Source of the DNA: Oegoconia quadripuncta
Lineage: Eukaryota; Arthropoda; Insecta; Lepidoptera; Autostichidae
Reading direction: 5' to 3'
DNA: 64,000 nucleotides
NCBI GenBank assembly: GCA_949316235.1
Contig: OX438747.1
Location: 29,578,618 to 29,642,617 of the forward strand
Both the position numbers and the translations under genes were made by a program. Positions 44,656-55,984 of this stretch are shown here, in pieces (the stretch's first letter is position 1; each line of letters opens with the position of its first letter). The notes below the pieces were generated by a model. The model worked only from the letters and a program-made list of their open reading frames with translations, was not told where the DNA came from and ran no database searches.

Positions 44656-45532
44656 TTGAATATACATCCAGTATTTATGGATTTACTATAGGAATTGCTG
44701 TAGTTTTATATTTTTCAGTAAAAATATGAAGGGATAAAAACTAAAAATTTTGAGCAAAGAAGATGGTTAAAGGTATTGGTTCATAGCTTAGGGGCACTAT
44801 GATTTCTTTCTTTTTTTTAATATTAAAAGTACAAACAAGTATTTAAGTATCTAGTCACAAATCGCCAATGCACCTGCACACGCTTCGTCATTACCCTGTT
44901 TACTTACAACTATAAATCCTGGCTTAATATCGTTATCGATAAATGATGCAATTTGCTTTTTCCCCTCCCTATTACAAAGTGAAATCATCATGTTAGGTAT
45001 ATTGTTTATTACTAATTTATACTGCCTACGTGCTCGCTATGTGACTGCATATATTTTTATCTGTAGATAGAAAGATAAGAAAATATGATTTGTCAGGATT
45101 ACTGTACAAAAAATATATTTAGGCAACGTGTAAGTTACTCATTTTATTTAGATATTATTTAATACTGTTACTGATTTGTCCTTATGAAGACTTGTCATGG
45201 CCTTGTCAATTTCCGTCAGCGGGCATGACAATCCTTTTTAATGGTTTTCAGGCAAAGGAAATTGGTGATGACGCCAAGAAAAAAAATTATGTTATGAAAT
45301 GTTGATAGACGCTGAATGTTTGCTAAGATGATGCATGATGTGTCAGGTGTACAATATGTCCATCTCCATACATATGTAAATCACAAGGGAAACCATGAGA
45401 AAATATTGCGTTACGTGATTTGGGTATATAAAAATTAGAACCTATTTGCTAATTAATGTCAGGTGGATTGAGCACATTAATAAAGTAAAAATAACCCTTA
45501 TTTATATATAAAATGCTTATATTGAACTATTT

Positions 45533-45932
45533 GGCTTTTTGGCGGGAACTCGGCGAGTGAAGTAGCATTTTTCTTTATAAGTCTTAAAATTTGTGCATTC
45601 TAACTTTTGAAGCTTAATAATGGCAGAATATTGTGCAGCAAACATTAGTGTTGGTGTACAGGTGAAGAAGGGAAGTGTAAATTAAAGTACGTAAGGAGCT
45701 TTCGGGTTCCCACAAGAAGCCGCCAAAATCTTTTGTAAAGCATTCTGGCACTTTACTGAAGAATGACTTGACCGTGACTAGACTCTGTATACGACGAATT
45801 ACTTGTTTTGATTGAGACTGACTTATAAACTGAAGAAATAAGATAAATAAAAATTTTCACTCGAAACTGGCAGTAATGTCCCTCGACAATGAGGTTGACT
45901 GGTTGCCATCCTCAAAAATAAGATGAAGATTC
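45533..45932 (+). mobile_element. Retroposon G copy ending in a snap-back palindrome
   Basis: Same head (GGCTTTTTGGCGGGAACTCG) and body as 8697. Its 3' microsatellite end is followed by its own reverse complement (AAATAAGATGAAGATTC / TTCATCTTATTTTT at about 45914-45952). Confidence 0.75.
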
Positions 45933-45959
45933 TTCTTCATCTTATTTTTATAATGAGAA

Positions 45960-46370
45960 ATGAGAAAAAGAGAATAACGAGTAAGAAACTCAAGGGTTGC
46001 TATTTTAAATAAGTTTGGGTTAAAATTATATTATATTGTATAATTAGACTGAATATCGCCGAGCGGTTTATGTCCATGCTTGCTTATCATCCAGATAATC
46101 TGAAATTTTATAATAGCCTTTGGTAAATAATGTTTTATGATGGTTTTGAATTTATTTAAAGGTAAATTGCCCCTTAAATGACTTAGTGACTTTGTGTAAA
46201 CAGCGGACATGAACAGCAAGTTTATTTTTATATCTTGTACTAACATTATATATATCACTATTTTTCTTAAACGATTCTAGATTTTTTCTTAAATACATTA
46301 AGTTTTCGTAAACATATTGCGATGCTAATGTTAATATATTAATTACTTTAAATTTATTCCTAAGAGACTA
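45960..46370 (-). mobile_element. LINE 3' fragment, reverse; carries the empty foldback site
   Basis: A minus-strand frame reads RGNLPLNKFKTIIKHYLPKA. It matches the LINE sequence on both sides of the 16132 foldback, without the insertion. Confidence 0.7.
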
Positions 46371-46438
46371 TTATTAAGTTTAGTTCTTTAGTAGTTTTAT
46401 TAGAATGATTTAAAAAATCCAATTTAAAAAATGATTTA

Positions 46439-46489
46439 CATGCACTAAATGTGGTACAAGTCTATTACTTGTACCACATTTAGTGCATG
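46439..46489. repeat. Perfect 23-bp inverted repeat with 5-nt loop
   Basis: CATGCACTAAATGTGGTACA plus AGT (46439-46461), loop CTATT, then the exact complement (46467-46489). Intron sequence; looks like a snap-back duplication, and is too small and perfectly paired to be a typical MITE. Confidence 0.9.
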
Positions 46490-47029
46490 AAACACTATTT
46501 GTTTCATCACAAAAGATTCTTTCGCTGAACCCCTAACTGTATGCATTTATTTTCTTACAATTTTTCACAAAAAAATCTGCCATACTTTTTGGATGGACTA
46601 ATATTACAGCCGGTATACTTTAATATAATTGGACGAACTCGTGCATAAATAAATACAACCAATTGTCACTTGAGTGTGAATTGTCGCGTAATTTGTTAGA
46701 ATCCAAGATCAAATTGAATATCTATCAAGTAAATATTGGAAAGTCCGTGTAAATCACCTCTACGGTTTAATAGAGTTGATCTCTCTTTGGCTCTGTTAGT
46801 TCTCTTTTGCGATGCTCGTTCTCTAGAATGTTTGCTATTAAAACGCATATTTTGAATTTAGGGTCTTCCGCTCTCTCTCATTCAGCACTAGTAGTAGCAT
46901 GACAGTCGCGCGAGACAAAAATATAACTATCCCATTCTCACTCTTACGTCGCGCGCGACAAACGATGTCATGCTACTAATCCAGTAAAAAAATACATAAT
47001 TTTTGTGATCTAACTTCTTTAACTTACAT

Positions 47030-47972
47030 CTTAACGTTTCCTGATATTTTTTTTGTAGAAGTATAGATAACCCATCAGTGATAGCATAAAAATGTTTTCT
47101 AACCATTCTATAGCTTGATTTAGGTTTAGTATAGGTATTTAGTTATAAATAATAATAATAATATAAATAAATATTTCGGACACCAATCATCTAGTCCCAA
47201 ACTAAGCAAAGCTTGTACTATGGATACTAGATAACGGATAAACATACATAAATATTTATATAAACATCCAAGACGCGTATTCATCATACAAACATTTACT
47301 CCTCGCGGGATTCGAACCCGCAACCGTTGGTTTCGCTGATAGGGTGACTATCCACTACACCAAACGGTCGTCATTATAAATAATGTATTACTCGTTAAAT
47401 TAGATAGCATATAAGTGAATGGTTTTGATAATGAAACTCGATAATTCTTGTCACTATAAGTACCTGTAGTAGTGCGTGACTTGAGTGTGCTGTGTTGAGG
47501 TCCAGTTTCGCTGATAGGGTGACTATCCACTACACCAATCGGTCGTCGATATATCGGTTATAGTTATAACACAAACAATATTAAAGTTGTCATTGTGCAC
47601 TTCATTGCGTTGTGGAACATGCCGAGATCTCCTAAAACATTAATTAATGGCTACTTTATTTTTTCTAAAAATAATTTATTGGGTCGTGATATTCGCCCTC
47701 GGTGAAATATTTAAAGAAGTTATTAATCGATTTTCTTGACAATGGTTACAGGAATTCTAAGTATATTCTCCGATTTAATGAAATTCACAGTGTTAATTTC
47801 AATCTTATATTCTATGTTTTTTATAACTAAATATCTATATTATATCTAAAGCAGGCTACCGATTTGATAGAATTTTTTTATATTCCATCGCTGACAGGTA
47901 CTCTGTCCATATACATAAAATCACGGCCTTTAAAATTATAGGATGTTAAAGGTGTATCCTTAGTGGACTACA
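47030..47972. mobile_element. MITE family 2 copy, interrupted by the exon-10 composite retroposon
   Basis: Sequence from about 47030 to 47148 and from 47561 to 47972 matches 6046-6530 in order, including GGTATTTAGTTATAA at the break, ATATTCGCCCTCGGTGAAAT and the right end AAAATCACGGCCTTTAAAAT. The foreign 47149-47560 segment lies between duplicated TAGTTATAA. Confidence 0.75.
47149..47560 (-). mobile_element. Composite SINE retroposon carrying an inverted copy of cnc exon 10 and intron sequence
   Basis: Read on the minus strand: a SINE family A head (47547-47504, GACGACCGATTGGTGTAGTG... to the GCGAAA position), then CTGGACCTCAACACAGCACA... identical to the last ~43 nt of exon 10 (54768-54810), the donor GTACTT, about 90 bp of intron 10 with a few differences, and then a full SINE family A (47372-47163) with an A/T-rich tail. 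The whole is flanked by the exact 9-bp duplication TAGTTATAA (47140-47148 and 47561-47569). The SINE in the copy shares private variants (GACCGTTTGG, TGTATGATG) with the SINE downstream of exon 10 (54902), so exon piece, intron and SINE moved together. Confidence 0.9.
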
Positions 47973-48559
47973 TATTTTACAACTTGGAACAGAAAGGGCT
48001 TACACGCCGAAAGATTCTCAGGCAGTATCATATTTAGATTCTGTTCTATGAATGATGATAGACTCACCTGATGGCGGTTCGGTGCACCTTGGAAATCACT
48101 ATACTTAGCTGTTGATTTGAACGTGTGATGATGTGATTGAGGTTTTGTGTGATGATGATGATTGTGTAACAGCTGATAACCACTTATTTGCACCTTTCTT
48201 GAACTCAAAAATGAATTTCGTGAATTATTTTACGGAGCGCCGTATTTACGCCATGATTTATTTATTTATTATTTATTTATTTATTTATGACTTGGTTGAG
48301 AGAGAAAGATATCGTCTTTTGCCACTAGATGGCTATCGCCACTGCTAATGCCACCTATTCTGATGCGGAAATATTGGCAAACAAAAGTCAATAGAGAAAC
48401 TGATCAATTGATAATTTGAATGATGAATTTTTAAAATTACTTGATTTATAAACCGTGTTAATTTTACACTAACAGACTCACTGTGCATGATTTCAAATCA
48501 AACGCAAGTACTTGAAAAATTAAAATTATTGTGTTTGATCGATTATTTCTAAATGTTTT

Positions 48560-49430
48560 TTGTGCCAATAAAGAAATGTAGTTAAAATGGAAATGGTCCT
48601 AATTTGACTCCAAACTTCAAACTTCAAGCATTTATTTCAACGTAAGATACATGATATCATTTGTTGAATATCAATTTACATCTACTGTAAATAAAAAAAA
48701 TATAGCATTTCTCTGTCAGTCGGTATGTCCAAGCTACTACCGCTTCGGAAAAGGAAATCATCTGCGGGAAAAGAAGCGGCGCAAGAAACCCACAGGATCA
48801 TTGTCCTTTTTTTTTTTTAAATAAAGTGGATAACTAATACAATTTTACAATTTTGGGGAGCTGGTCGATGTACACCAAGTTATTAAAATGTCGTGACTAC
48901 TTATTCCCTTCCGGAATAAAGGGAAGCAGTACAGAGCAAAGTGAGAGAGTGAGAGGGTGAGCGAGGAAGTGTTACGCCTCCTACTTGGGGAGGTTTAGGG
49001 GGTGTAACCAAAGAAAAGAGAAAAGTAGTAAGTAGGTTCTTTTAATTAAGACCACGTAACAAGTTCACCAACAAAAAGACTGTTTAAAAAATCATAAAAG
49101 CACAGCGTAGACCAGGCACCCCCCCACACGAGGCAGCAGAGGTGTATTATAAAGTCACTAATTTTATAATAACCTTTTTTTGCTAATGTTATTCTATTAA
49201 TTTAAATTTTTTCTCAGTTAAATTAATGATATTCTCAGGTATAAGATTATAAAAGCGTATACAGTGTCCCATAAATTATATATTAACTTTGCTTAGTCTG
49301 AACATAGGGGTAGCCAGCCAATTTGTTCTTATATCTTGCACAGCCATAATTACATATGGACAAAGCAAATTACATAAAAGCTTGTAAAAAATTAAACCCT
49401 TTTACTACGACACCCACGGCTCGTGTTACA
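48560..49430. other. Intron 5 distal part, retroelement 3' tails
   Basis: 48600-48830 and 49140-49370 match parts of 35044-35440 (ATATCATTTGTTGAATGTCA, GTACAATGTCCCATAAATGA), a LINE 3' region. 48885-49130 between them is unrecognised, with GAGAGAGTGAGAGGGTGAGC. Confidence 0.5.
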
Positions 49431-49515
49431 ACAGAAAATTATATAACAAAATACTTAGCATACTCTGCTCGTACTTGTATATAGTTATAATATTTGTTTG
49501 TTTGTGTTGTTGCAG

Positions 49516-49596
49516 GCATGTACACGATGCGCATGCTCGATGGGGCGAGTGCACACCACGCGCCCCACCACAACCATACCCACATGATGGTGGCAG
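49516..49596 (+). CDS. cnc: cnc exon 6, MYTMRMLD exon
   Basis: Acceptor TTGCAG ends at 49515, donor CAG|GTATGT starts at 49597. Encodes (G)MYTMRMLDGASAHHAPHHNH and then THMMVA; one base is carried in and out. MYTMRMLD is a CNC family signature directly following the Neh5-like motif. This exon can be reached from exon 5 (36966) or from the alternative first exon (43019), both phase 1. Residues about 141-167. Confidence 0.93.
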
Positions 49597-50211
49597 GTAT
49601 GTACCTACACTTTATTAATTTTAACTTTTGTAAATTTAGTATCTTTTACCTGATAAAAGTGTTCGTTGTTAGTAGTGAAAGTGTTAATCAATTGTTCACT
49701 ACCAATATGTCCGTACTTAGCAGTGAAGTGTTAAAATCATTGTTCACTACAATTAAATAATAATAATAAATATATATCTTTAGACATATACACAGCGCCA
49801 TCTAGTTCCACAGTAAGCAACTCTAGGCTTGTGTTGTGTATACCAGATGGTTAATATACTACATAAATACATTACAAATACACTTTATTGCACAACAGAA
49901 AAGAAAATACAGTTTCAGAAAAGTGGTAAGAATAGAATGTACATTTTGGCGACCTTATCACTAAAAGCGATCTCTTCCGCGCAACCTTTGGGTATAAGGA
50001 CAGTACATTTGAATCTACTTACATACTTATGATAACATCCATAGCTCGGGTACACGTGTCCGTATTCATCATACACCATCATCAATCAATAATGCAAGCC
50101 TAGTTGCTTAGTGTGGAACTAGATGGCATTGGATATTTATCATTATTATTGTGGGTGTCTGTGGTATGGTTCTTAACCATGTTTGATGAACTACGAATAC
50201 GTACTGAGTCA

Positions 50212-50331
50212 GCTGAGTAGACCTCAAGATTGGTTTACAAATTAGCATGGAGCTTGAGATAGCGTCAACTGCTTAAGACGCATCTCGGTTGATACAGCGT
50301 CAAGACTTGTATTGAGATTGGGTTTATTAAT
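50212..50331 (-). mobile_element. Truncated PIF/Harbinger-like MITE
   Basis: Reverse-oriented half copy of the 20317 family, retaining ...GACGCATCTCGGTTGATACA...and a GTTTATTAATA end. It stops about 100 bp before the exon 7 acceptor. Confidence 0.7.
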
Positions 50332-50427
50332 ACCGACGCTTCTGTGTGTAAACCTTCTAGTACTTAATAATTCTATCGCGCTGCTTCACCCTTATTTTAA
50401 ATGTAAATGTTTGTGTTTCACTCACAG

Positions 50428-50539
50428 AGCGCGACTCTGCATCGGACAGTGCTGTCTCCTCGATGGGCTCTGAGCGGGTGCCCTCTCTCTCCGACGGCGA
50501 GTGGTGCGACGGAAGCGATTCGGCGCAGGAATTTCATAG
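50428..50539 (+). CDS. cnc: cnc exon 7, SSMGSERVPSLSDGEW exon
   Basis: Acceptor TCACAG ends at 50427, donor TAG|GTGGGT at 50540. Encodes E-RDSASDSAVSSMGSERVPS followed by LSDGEWCDGSDSAQEFH. The DSAVSSMGSERVPSLSDGEW stretch is one of the best conserved CNC blocks. Phase 1 in, two bases (AG) out, so the S of the following SKF is split across exons 7 and 8. Residues about 168-204. The serine-rich context suggests a phosphorylation or degradation control segment, by analogy with NRF proteins. Confidence 0.96.
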
Positions 50540-50669
50540 GTGGGTAATCTAATAAAATACACGCTGGGAAGATGCTCAAAATTTAAACTACGACGAAACC
50601 CAAGAAATATTACAAGTACTAGGGTAATTTATTTATTAAATAACAACTATAAATTGAAAGTTTGGAAAC

Positions 50670-51275
50670 AGCACTCCAACTGGATTCTGATCTTTACTGA
50701 ATCCCATTTCTACAGATTCTCATCTTTACTGTCATATATAGATTCTCCCTCTTTACGAAGTCCTTTTTCTATACATTCGCATCTTTACATAATCTTATTT
50801 CTACAGATTCTTCATCTTTACTGTCTCCCATTTCTACAAATACTCCTCTGTACAGAATTCAATTTCTACAGATTGTCATCTTTACTGAATCCCATTTCTA
50901 CAGATTCTCCTCTTTACAGAACCCCTTTCCTACAAATTCTCATCTTTACTGAATCCCAATTCTATAGATTCTCATCTTTACTGTCTCCCATTCCTACAAA
51001 TTCTCATCTTTACTGAATCCCAATTCTATAGATTCTCATCTTTACTGTCTCCCATTCCTACAAATTCTCATCTTTACGGAATGCCATTTCTACAGGTTCT
51101 CATATTTGTAGACTCCTTTTTCAAGAGATATTCATCGTTGGAGACTCCTGTTTCTACAAATTCTCATCTTTACAGAATCTCATTTCAACAGACTCTCATA
51201 TTTACTTTATTGTCACCCTTTTCTACAAATTCTCCTCTTTATAAAATCCCATTTCTACAGAATTCATTTCTTCAG
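50670..51275 (+). repeat. Degenerate 32-33-bp minisatellite in intron 7
   Basis: Variants of TTCTCATCTTTACTGAATCC and CATTTCTACAGA repeat about 18 times, with one near-exact higher-order duplication around 50930-51070. It produces open frames rich in F, L, S and Y that are not genes. Confidence 0.85.
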
Positions 51276-51530
51276 ATTCGAAATCGGTTCAAAATATTCG
51301 TACAACAATCGAATTAAGGAAGTCCTTTTTCGAAGCCTATTAAAATGGAATATCAGTAACTGAAATTGCTTTGTGGTCTCTGCCTACCCCTACGGCAAAC
51401 AGTCGTACATGATGTATATATGTACCAGATGGTTGATATACTACATAAATACATTTTTTTTTGTAAATAAATACTTATTATAAATGAAAACTCGACTATA
51501 GGAATTAATTCAGTTTATTTACTATTGCAG

Positions 51531-51633
51531 CTCCAAGTTCCGTCCGTACGAGGCGGCAGCGTACAACCGCGAACGAGCCGCGCCACACCAGCCGCAGAAG
51601 AAGCACCATATGTTTGGGAAACGATGCTTCCAG
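51531..51633 (+). CDS. cnc: cnc exon 8
   Basis: Acceptor TTGCAG ends at 51530, donor CAG|GTACGT at 51634. Continues the conserved segment as SSKFRPYEAAAYNRERA, then APHQPQKKHHMFGKRCFQ. It enters with two carried bases and ends in phase 0. The basic QKKHHMFGKRCF end is compatible with a nuclear-localisation or interaction patch, which is only inferred. Residues about 205-239. Confidence 0.92.
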
Positions 51634-52063
51634 GTACGTTACATATTTTTTTTAATGCACTACAGGTTAGCACTTCACCTCAATCACATCTGATGTTACA
51701 CTTAACATCAGATGTGATTCAGTGATGAGATTCCACTGACAGTGGTCAGGCCCCATCACTATGAGGCGTACTGACCCAGAAACCCCATCGTATAAGACTG
51801 GAAAGAAATAAAAGAAAGAAAGAAACTGTTCATTCGCCACTGCGACACATATCCTAATCATCATCATCATCAGCCCGTAAACACCCCACTGCAGGATATA
51901 TGCAACAAGCGACGGTAACTCTGTTGGTGTTCTGGGTGCGACAGTAAACCAGCGCTGAGCTCTTATAAGCTCAGCATATAGCTGAGTCGTTTCCCTTTCT
52001 CTGCCGCGACACTTATCTAAGTGTTCTGTTGTTTTATTAATTGTTTGTATATGTGTGTATAAG

Positions 52064-52332
52064 CGTCGGTGGTTTAGCGGTTAAGACGCGGTCTCCCAAT
52101 TTAGAAGGTCCGGGTTCGTTTCCCAGACAGGTATGTATCCGACTGCTTTTAAATGGCGAAGGAAAACATCGTGAGCAAACCTGCATGCCTGAGAAATAAA
52201 AACTCTAAAGGCATATGAAGTCCCCAACCCGCATTAGGCCAGCGTGGTAGACTATGGCTCAATCTCCCTCATATACGAGGGAAGGCCTATATCCCTGCAG
52301 TGGAATGTTTACGGGCAGGTGATGATGAACTT
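52064..52332 (+). mobile_element. SINE family D in intron 8
   Basis: AGCGTCGGTGGTTTAGCGGT head, mutated B box GGTTCGTTTCCCAGAC, ending GGGCAGGTGATGATGAA. Confidence 0.85.
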
Positions 52333-52365
52333 TTTAACAAGAAAGAATTTTTTGATTGAATTATT

Positions 52366-52777
52366 AGGTCAAATTGGAGATTTCTTTCGTCGTTAATCAT
52401 AATGTACCAACTCCTACGATTCTATAGCTATTTCCAAATTTGTTTTTTATTTGGAAAGTAGAATATATTTTCAAGGTTTCACATGAAATATTTTTTAATG
52501 TTTGAGCAAAATCACGTAATAAAAAAAATTGAACACAGCTCTTTTCATGAGCTTCCCATATTATTTCTTAGATTCGCAGAAACTTTTATAAAGCGGTTAT
52601 TGTTAAAAATTAACACTGCCTATATTTAACTCAATGTTATCCGATAATACACACAAAGTTTAGCTAAATTTGGATTTGCCGTTCCCAAAAAAAAAATCAA
52701 AAATGTTTGTATGGAGAAAACAGCCTTAATGAAATTCTTCATACAAAACGCCAATTTCATAGGTAAGGACCTAATAT
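52366..52777 (-). mobile_element. MITE family 1 copy
   Basis: Same family and orientation as the copy at 35584; left end slightly degraded (TAGGTCAAATTGGAG), right end TTTCATAGGTAAGGACCTAA intact. Sits in the intron just upstream of exon 9, about 140 bp before its acceptor. Confidence 0.8.
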
Positions 52778-52914
52778 TTAATTGATTTAGAAATTTTGCA
52801 TTCGAAAGCAGGCGAGCTTTCGTAAAGCCTATGTTGTTTACATTGAGCCCCTGGCTATGTTCAACACGGTCAATTTATAGTTTTAAATTTTTATCTTAAA
52901 CTTTCCTGTCCTAG

Positions 52915-53026
52915 GAGCAACAGCAGCCCTCCTTAGAACCGCTGGTCCCAGCGCGGGCGCCAGGCGTGGTCAAGTACGAGTGCCCAGAGCAGGCCTACCA
53001 CCACGACAACATGCACATGCACAACG
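52915..53026 (+). CDS. cnc: cnc exon 9
   Basis: Acceptor CCTAG ends at 52914, donor ACG|GTGAGT at 53027. Encodes EQQQPSLEPLVPARAPGVVK and then YECPEQAYHHDNMHMHN. Phase 0 in, one base out. No catalytic or named domain; a linker rich in Pro, Gln and His. Exon status rests on strong splice signals and phase continuity. Residues about 240-276. Confidence 0.88.
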
Positions 53027-53120
53027 GTGAGTCACAGCGTGGGCCTGTGGCCACACTCTTATAAGCTTCGGACGTGAAATTGTAGTCTTCATTTTTATTA
53101 CGTATCTGCGAAATCTCTAA

Positions 53121-53454
53121 GGCCCGTATTAATAAATCAATCTCAATAGAAGTCTTGACGCTGTATCAACCGAGATGCGTCTTAAGCAGTTGACGCTATC
53201 TCAAGCTCCGTGCTAATTTATCAACCAATCTTGAGGTCTACTCAGCTGTGATCACTTCACAAGTATTCGCCTCAGCGGCGAATGAATGATGGTCTTGAGT
53301 TTAGTTTATTAATACACGCACCTATCAAGTGAGTACTGCTTGAGTAAGCACGTGCTTTTCAGGGCTCAAGTTAGGTTTATTAATCAACACGTTTACTTGA
53401 GACCGGCCACAAGACTGTTCTCAATCATGAGAATGGTTTATTAATACGGGCCTA
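53121..53454 (+). mobile_element. PIF/Harbinger-like MITE with TAA target duplication
   Basis: Third full copy, with perfect ends GGCCCGTATTAATAAA...TTTATTAATACGGGCC and a TAA duplication. It begins about 95 bp after the donor of exon 9. A fourth, half copy in reverse orientation lies at about 50212-50331, in the intron before exon 7. Confidence 0.85.
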
Positions 53455-53455
53455 A

Positions 53456-54295
53456 GACATCTATTGGGGTACAGCCTACACTCACTTCCAAGACTACCCT
53501 CCAGGGCCATGGATTTGTGTGAAGCTAGTGGTCACCTGACTGTCAGTATTGTAGCCGCCCTTTGGGCCACCGATTGTATTAAATTGAAAACAAACACCGG
53601 CTATGTAAGGAGCCGTCTGAAACTCTCGTTTAATACGAGACTAATGTGCCACTAATGGGCACCCATCCAAGGCCTGGCCGCGCCAGACATTGCTTGACTT
53701 CGTTAAACGAAAACGAATAGCAAAAGCGACTCTGTCACGAGTGCTTCCAAATTGTTCTATTATTAATTTGGATAAAATGACATTGCATAGGTTCCAGTCA
53801 CGCCCCTCATTTTATTAAATTATGATTTTTCAAATGCATAGCCCAATTTTTCAACGTAATATACATGCTAGCCGACCTAGAGTTACCCCGCTCTCCCGCT
53901 TGCGCCCACTCGCTGCCTGCTAGTCTAGTGCATTCGGCAATTCGAAAGCACCGGTATTGCGATCAGCCAATCACAAACCACCCCTTCCCCGCGGGCCCCC
54001 CGCCTGGCATTAAAGACCGATTCTAGTTGACATACGGATAGGGGGGCCCACAGGCATTGTAATATGTAATATAAGATGTAGTATTGTTGTAAGGATGGAG
54101 ACTAGTTGAAAAGATGTGTTGTTGCGGAGTTTCTTGTCGCTTCTTCTCCCTAACCATAACACCTTGTGAAGCGATGTAGTTAAAAAAAGATAAATAGCAT
54201 GTTGACTTTCAATAAGTGATATTTTTGTATCCTACATTGAATAAAATATTTTTGATTTGATTTTGATTTTGAGGCGTGGATTGCTTAGGGCATCA
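53456..54295. other. Intron 9, unrecognised plus LINE tail
   Basis: 53456-53850 is unrecognised. 53870-54050 is GC-rich with a CCAAT box in CAGCCAATCACAAACC. 54080-54270 is a LINE 3' tail (TGCGGAGTTTCTTGTCGCTT ... AATAAAATATTTTTGATTTG) shared with 33245-33400 in reverse. Confidence 0.45.
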
Positions 54296-54435
54296 AGTAG
54301 TCTTAATCCGTCACTGTAAATATTTATGTATGTTTATCCGTTATCTAGTGTCCATAATACAAGCTTTGCTTAGTTTGGGACTAGACGATTGGTGTAAGTG
54401 TCCGAAATATTTATTTATTTTATTTATTTATTCAG
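54296..54435 (+). mobile_element. SINE family A, 5'-truncated tail
   Basis: Only the tail half remains (TTTGCTTAGTTTGGGACTAG, AAGTGTCCGAAATATTTATT). It lies next to a LINE tail ending TTTGATTTGATTTTGA. Confidence 0.7.
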
Positions 54436-54709
54436 CTTACAATGGGCATAAAAAGTAATTTGAAATTCTCGAAAATAACCGTTTAAATTTACGTATTATT
54501 TATAATTCGCTTTTAGGCTTATGGAATGCAGGTTCAGAGCGATTTTATTCACTCTATATAAAAACAAATCTTAATTTATCCAATAAGGACGCCACTGGGC
54601 CCTTTTAAGGCATCTTTGTTTTAACGAGAATTAGGTTAGTTAGACAGCCGGGTGGTCAGACGAAACTTAGGGTATGAGGGGCGCAAATTAATTAGAATAT
54701 CCTTTCCAG

Positions 54710-54810
54710 TGGAGTTTGGAGCTCGGCATCAATTGCCGCCCCCACACGTGCCAGCCCTGCAGCCGGCTCTGGACCTCAACACAGCACACTCAAGTCACGC
54801 ACTACTACAG
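54710..54810 (+). CDS. cnc: cnc exon 10 (also copied, inverted, in an upstream intron)
   Basis: Acceptor TTCCAG ends at 54709, donor CAG|GTACTT at 54811. Encodes VEFGARHQLPPPHVPALQP and then ALDLNTAHSSHALLQ; one base in, phase 0 out. Linker sequence. The last 43 nt of this exon, its donor and about 90 bp of the following intron reappear on the minus strand at about 47373-47503, fused to SINE sequence, so short reads or hybridisation probes from here will map twice. Residues about 277-310. Confidence 0.88.
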
Positions 54811-54901
54811 GTACTTATAATGACAAGAATTTTCGAGTTTCAATATCAAAACCATTCACTTATATGCTATCTACTTTAACGAGTAATACATTATTTATAA
54901 T

Positions 54902-55144
54902 GACGACCGTTTGGTGTAGTGGATAGTGACCCTGTCAGCGAAACCAACGGTTGCGGGTTCGAATCCCGCGAGGGGTAAATGTTTGTATGATGAATACGAA
55001 CATTTATTCCCGAATCTTGGATGTTTATATAAATATTTATGTATGTTTATCCGTTATCTAGTATCCATAGCACAAGCTTTGCTTAGTTTGGGACTAGATG
55101 ATTGGTGCAAGTGTCCGAAATATTTATTTATTTATTTATTTTTA
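54902..55144 (+). mobile_element. SINE family A, source of the exon-10 composite
   Basis: Full copy 91 bp after the exon 10 donor. The variants GACCGTTTGG and TGTATGATGAATACG are shared only with the SINE inside the inverted composite at 47163-47372. Confidence 0.85.
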
Positions 55145-55984
55145 TGTATGTTATTATTTAAAATATACACCATGCCTCTTTTTGTCACTTTTCTGTCACA
55201 ACTGGTGCAGTTTTTCACGACACAATTCGGCATTTGATGCAATCGAAATAGATATGTGGCTGATTTCACATTCCTAATTCATTGGTGACATTTGTTCACT
55301 GTTTCAACGACCTGTTCCATTCGCATTAATATATTGTGACCTTCCCAACCCGCCTATGCCCACCTGGGTCAAGTCACGAGGTGTATATGTACAGAAGGGG
55401 CGGGACAGCTCGGCCAGAGTCAAAACAGAACACGGATCACCACACCAACTTATTTATTGCATGAAACAAATCGTACAGAGGATCGAAAGGGGCTTAAAAC
55501 TAAAAAATTAACTATTGAGATGTAAAAAAATGATTAGAATAACGTTGCGTCTGAGTTGAAATCTCGAAATCAATGTGCCAAAAAAAAAGGATCCGTCAGT
55601 TCATCAGTCAGTCAGTCAGTTTAAAATTTCGAATTTGAACTCCAATAACCCAAACCCACCAATGAGTATCAGCTCAAACGAACGACGCCGTTACAATATA
55701 AGCCTATAATGAATACACTTCTAATATATATATGTCTATGATCAAAACACTTGTAATATATATGTAAGTCAATGACCAACACTTGTAAATTAAACACTTG
55801 TTGGTGTTACAGTCTTAATCAGGGGTTAGCCTCAATTGAGTTGACCTTAATCATACCTGATATTCAGTGATGAGGCCGAGGTTGGAAACGAGTTCACCCG
55901 GACGCCCAACCTTGAGAGACTGGCGATCTTATCTGAAACAACCGGAACACAACAATCAACACGCTGTCAACTGCTATGTAGTGT

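Noticed and set aside
50540..51317. Open frames of 158 and 78 codons
   Set aside because: Degenerate 32-33-bp minisatellite in intron 7. Reading on from exon 7 meets a stop (TAA at 50550) at once, so this is not an exon extension.
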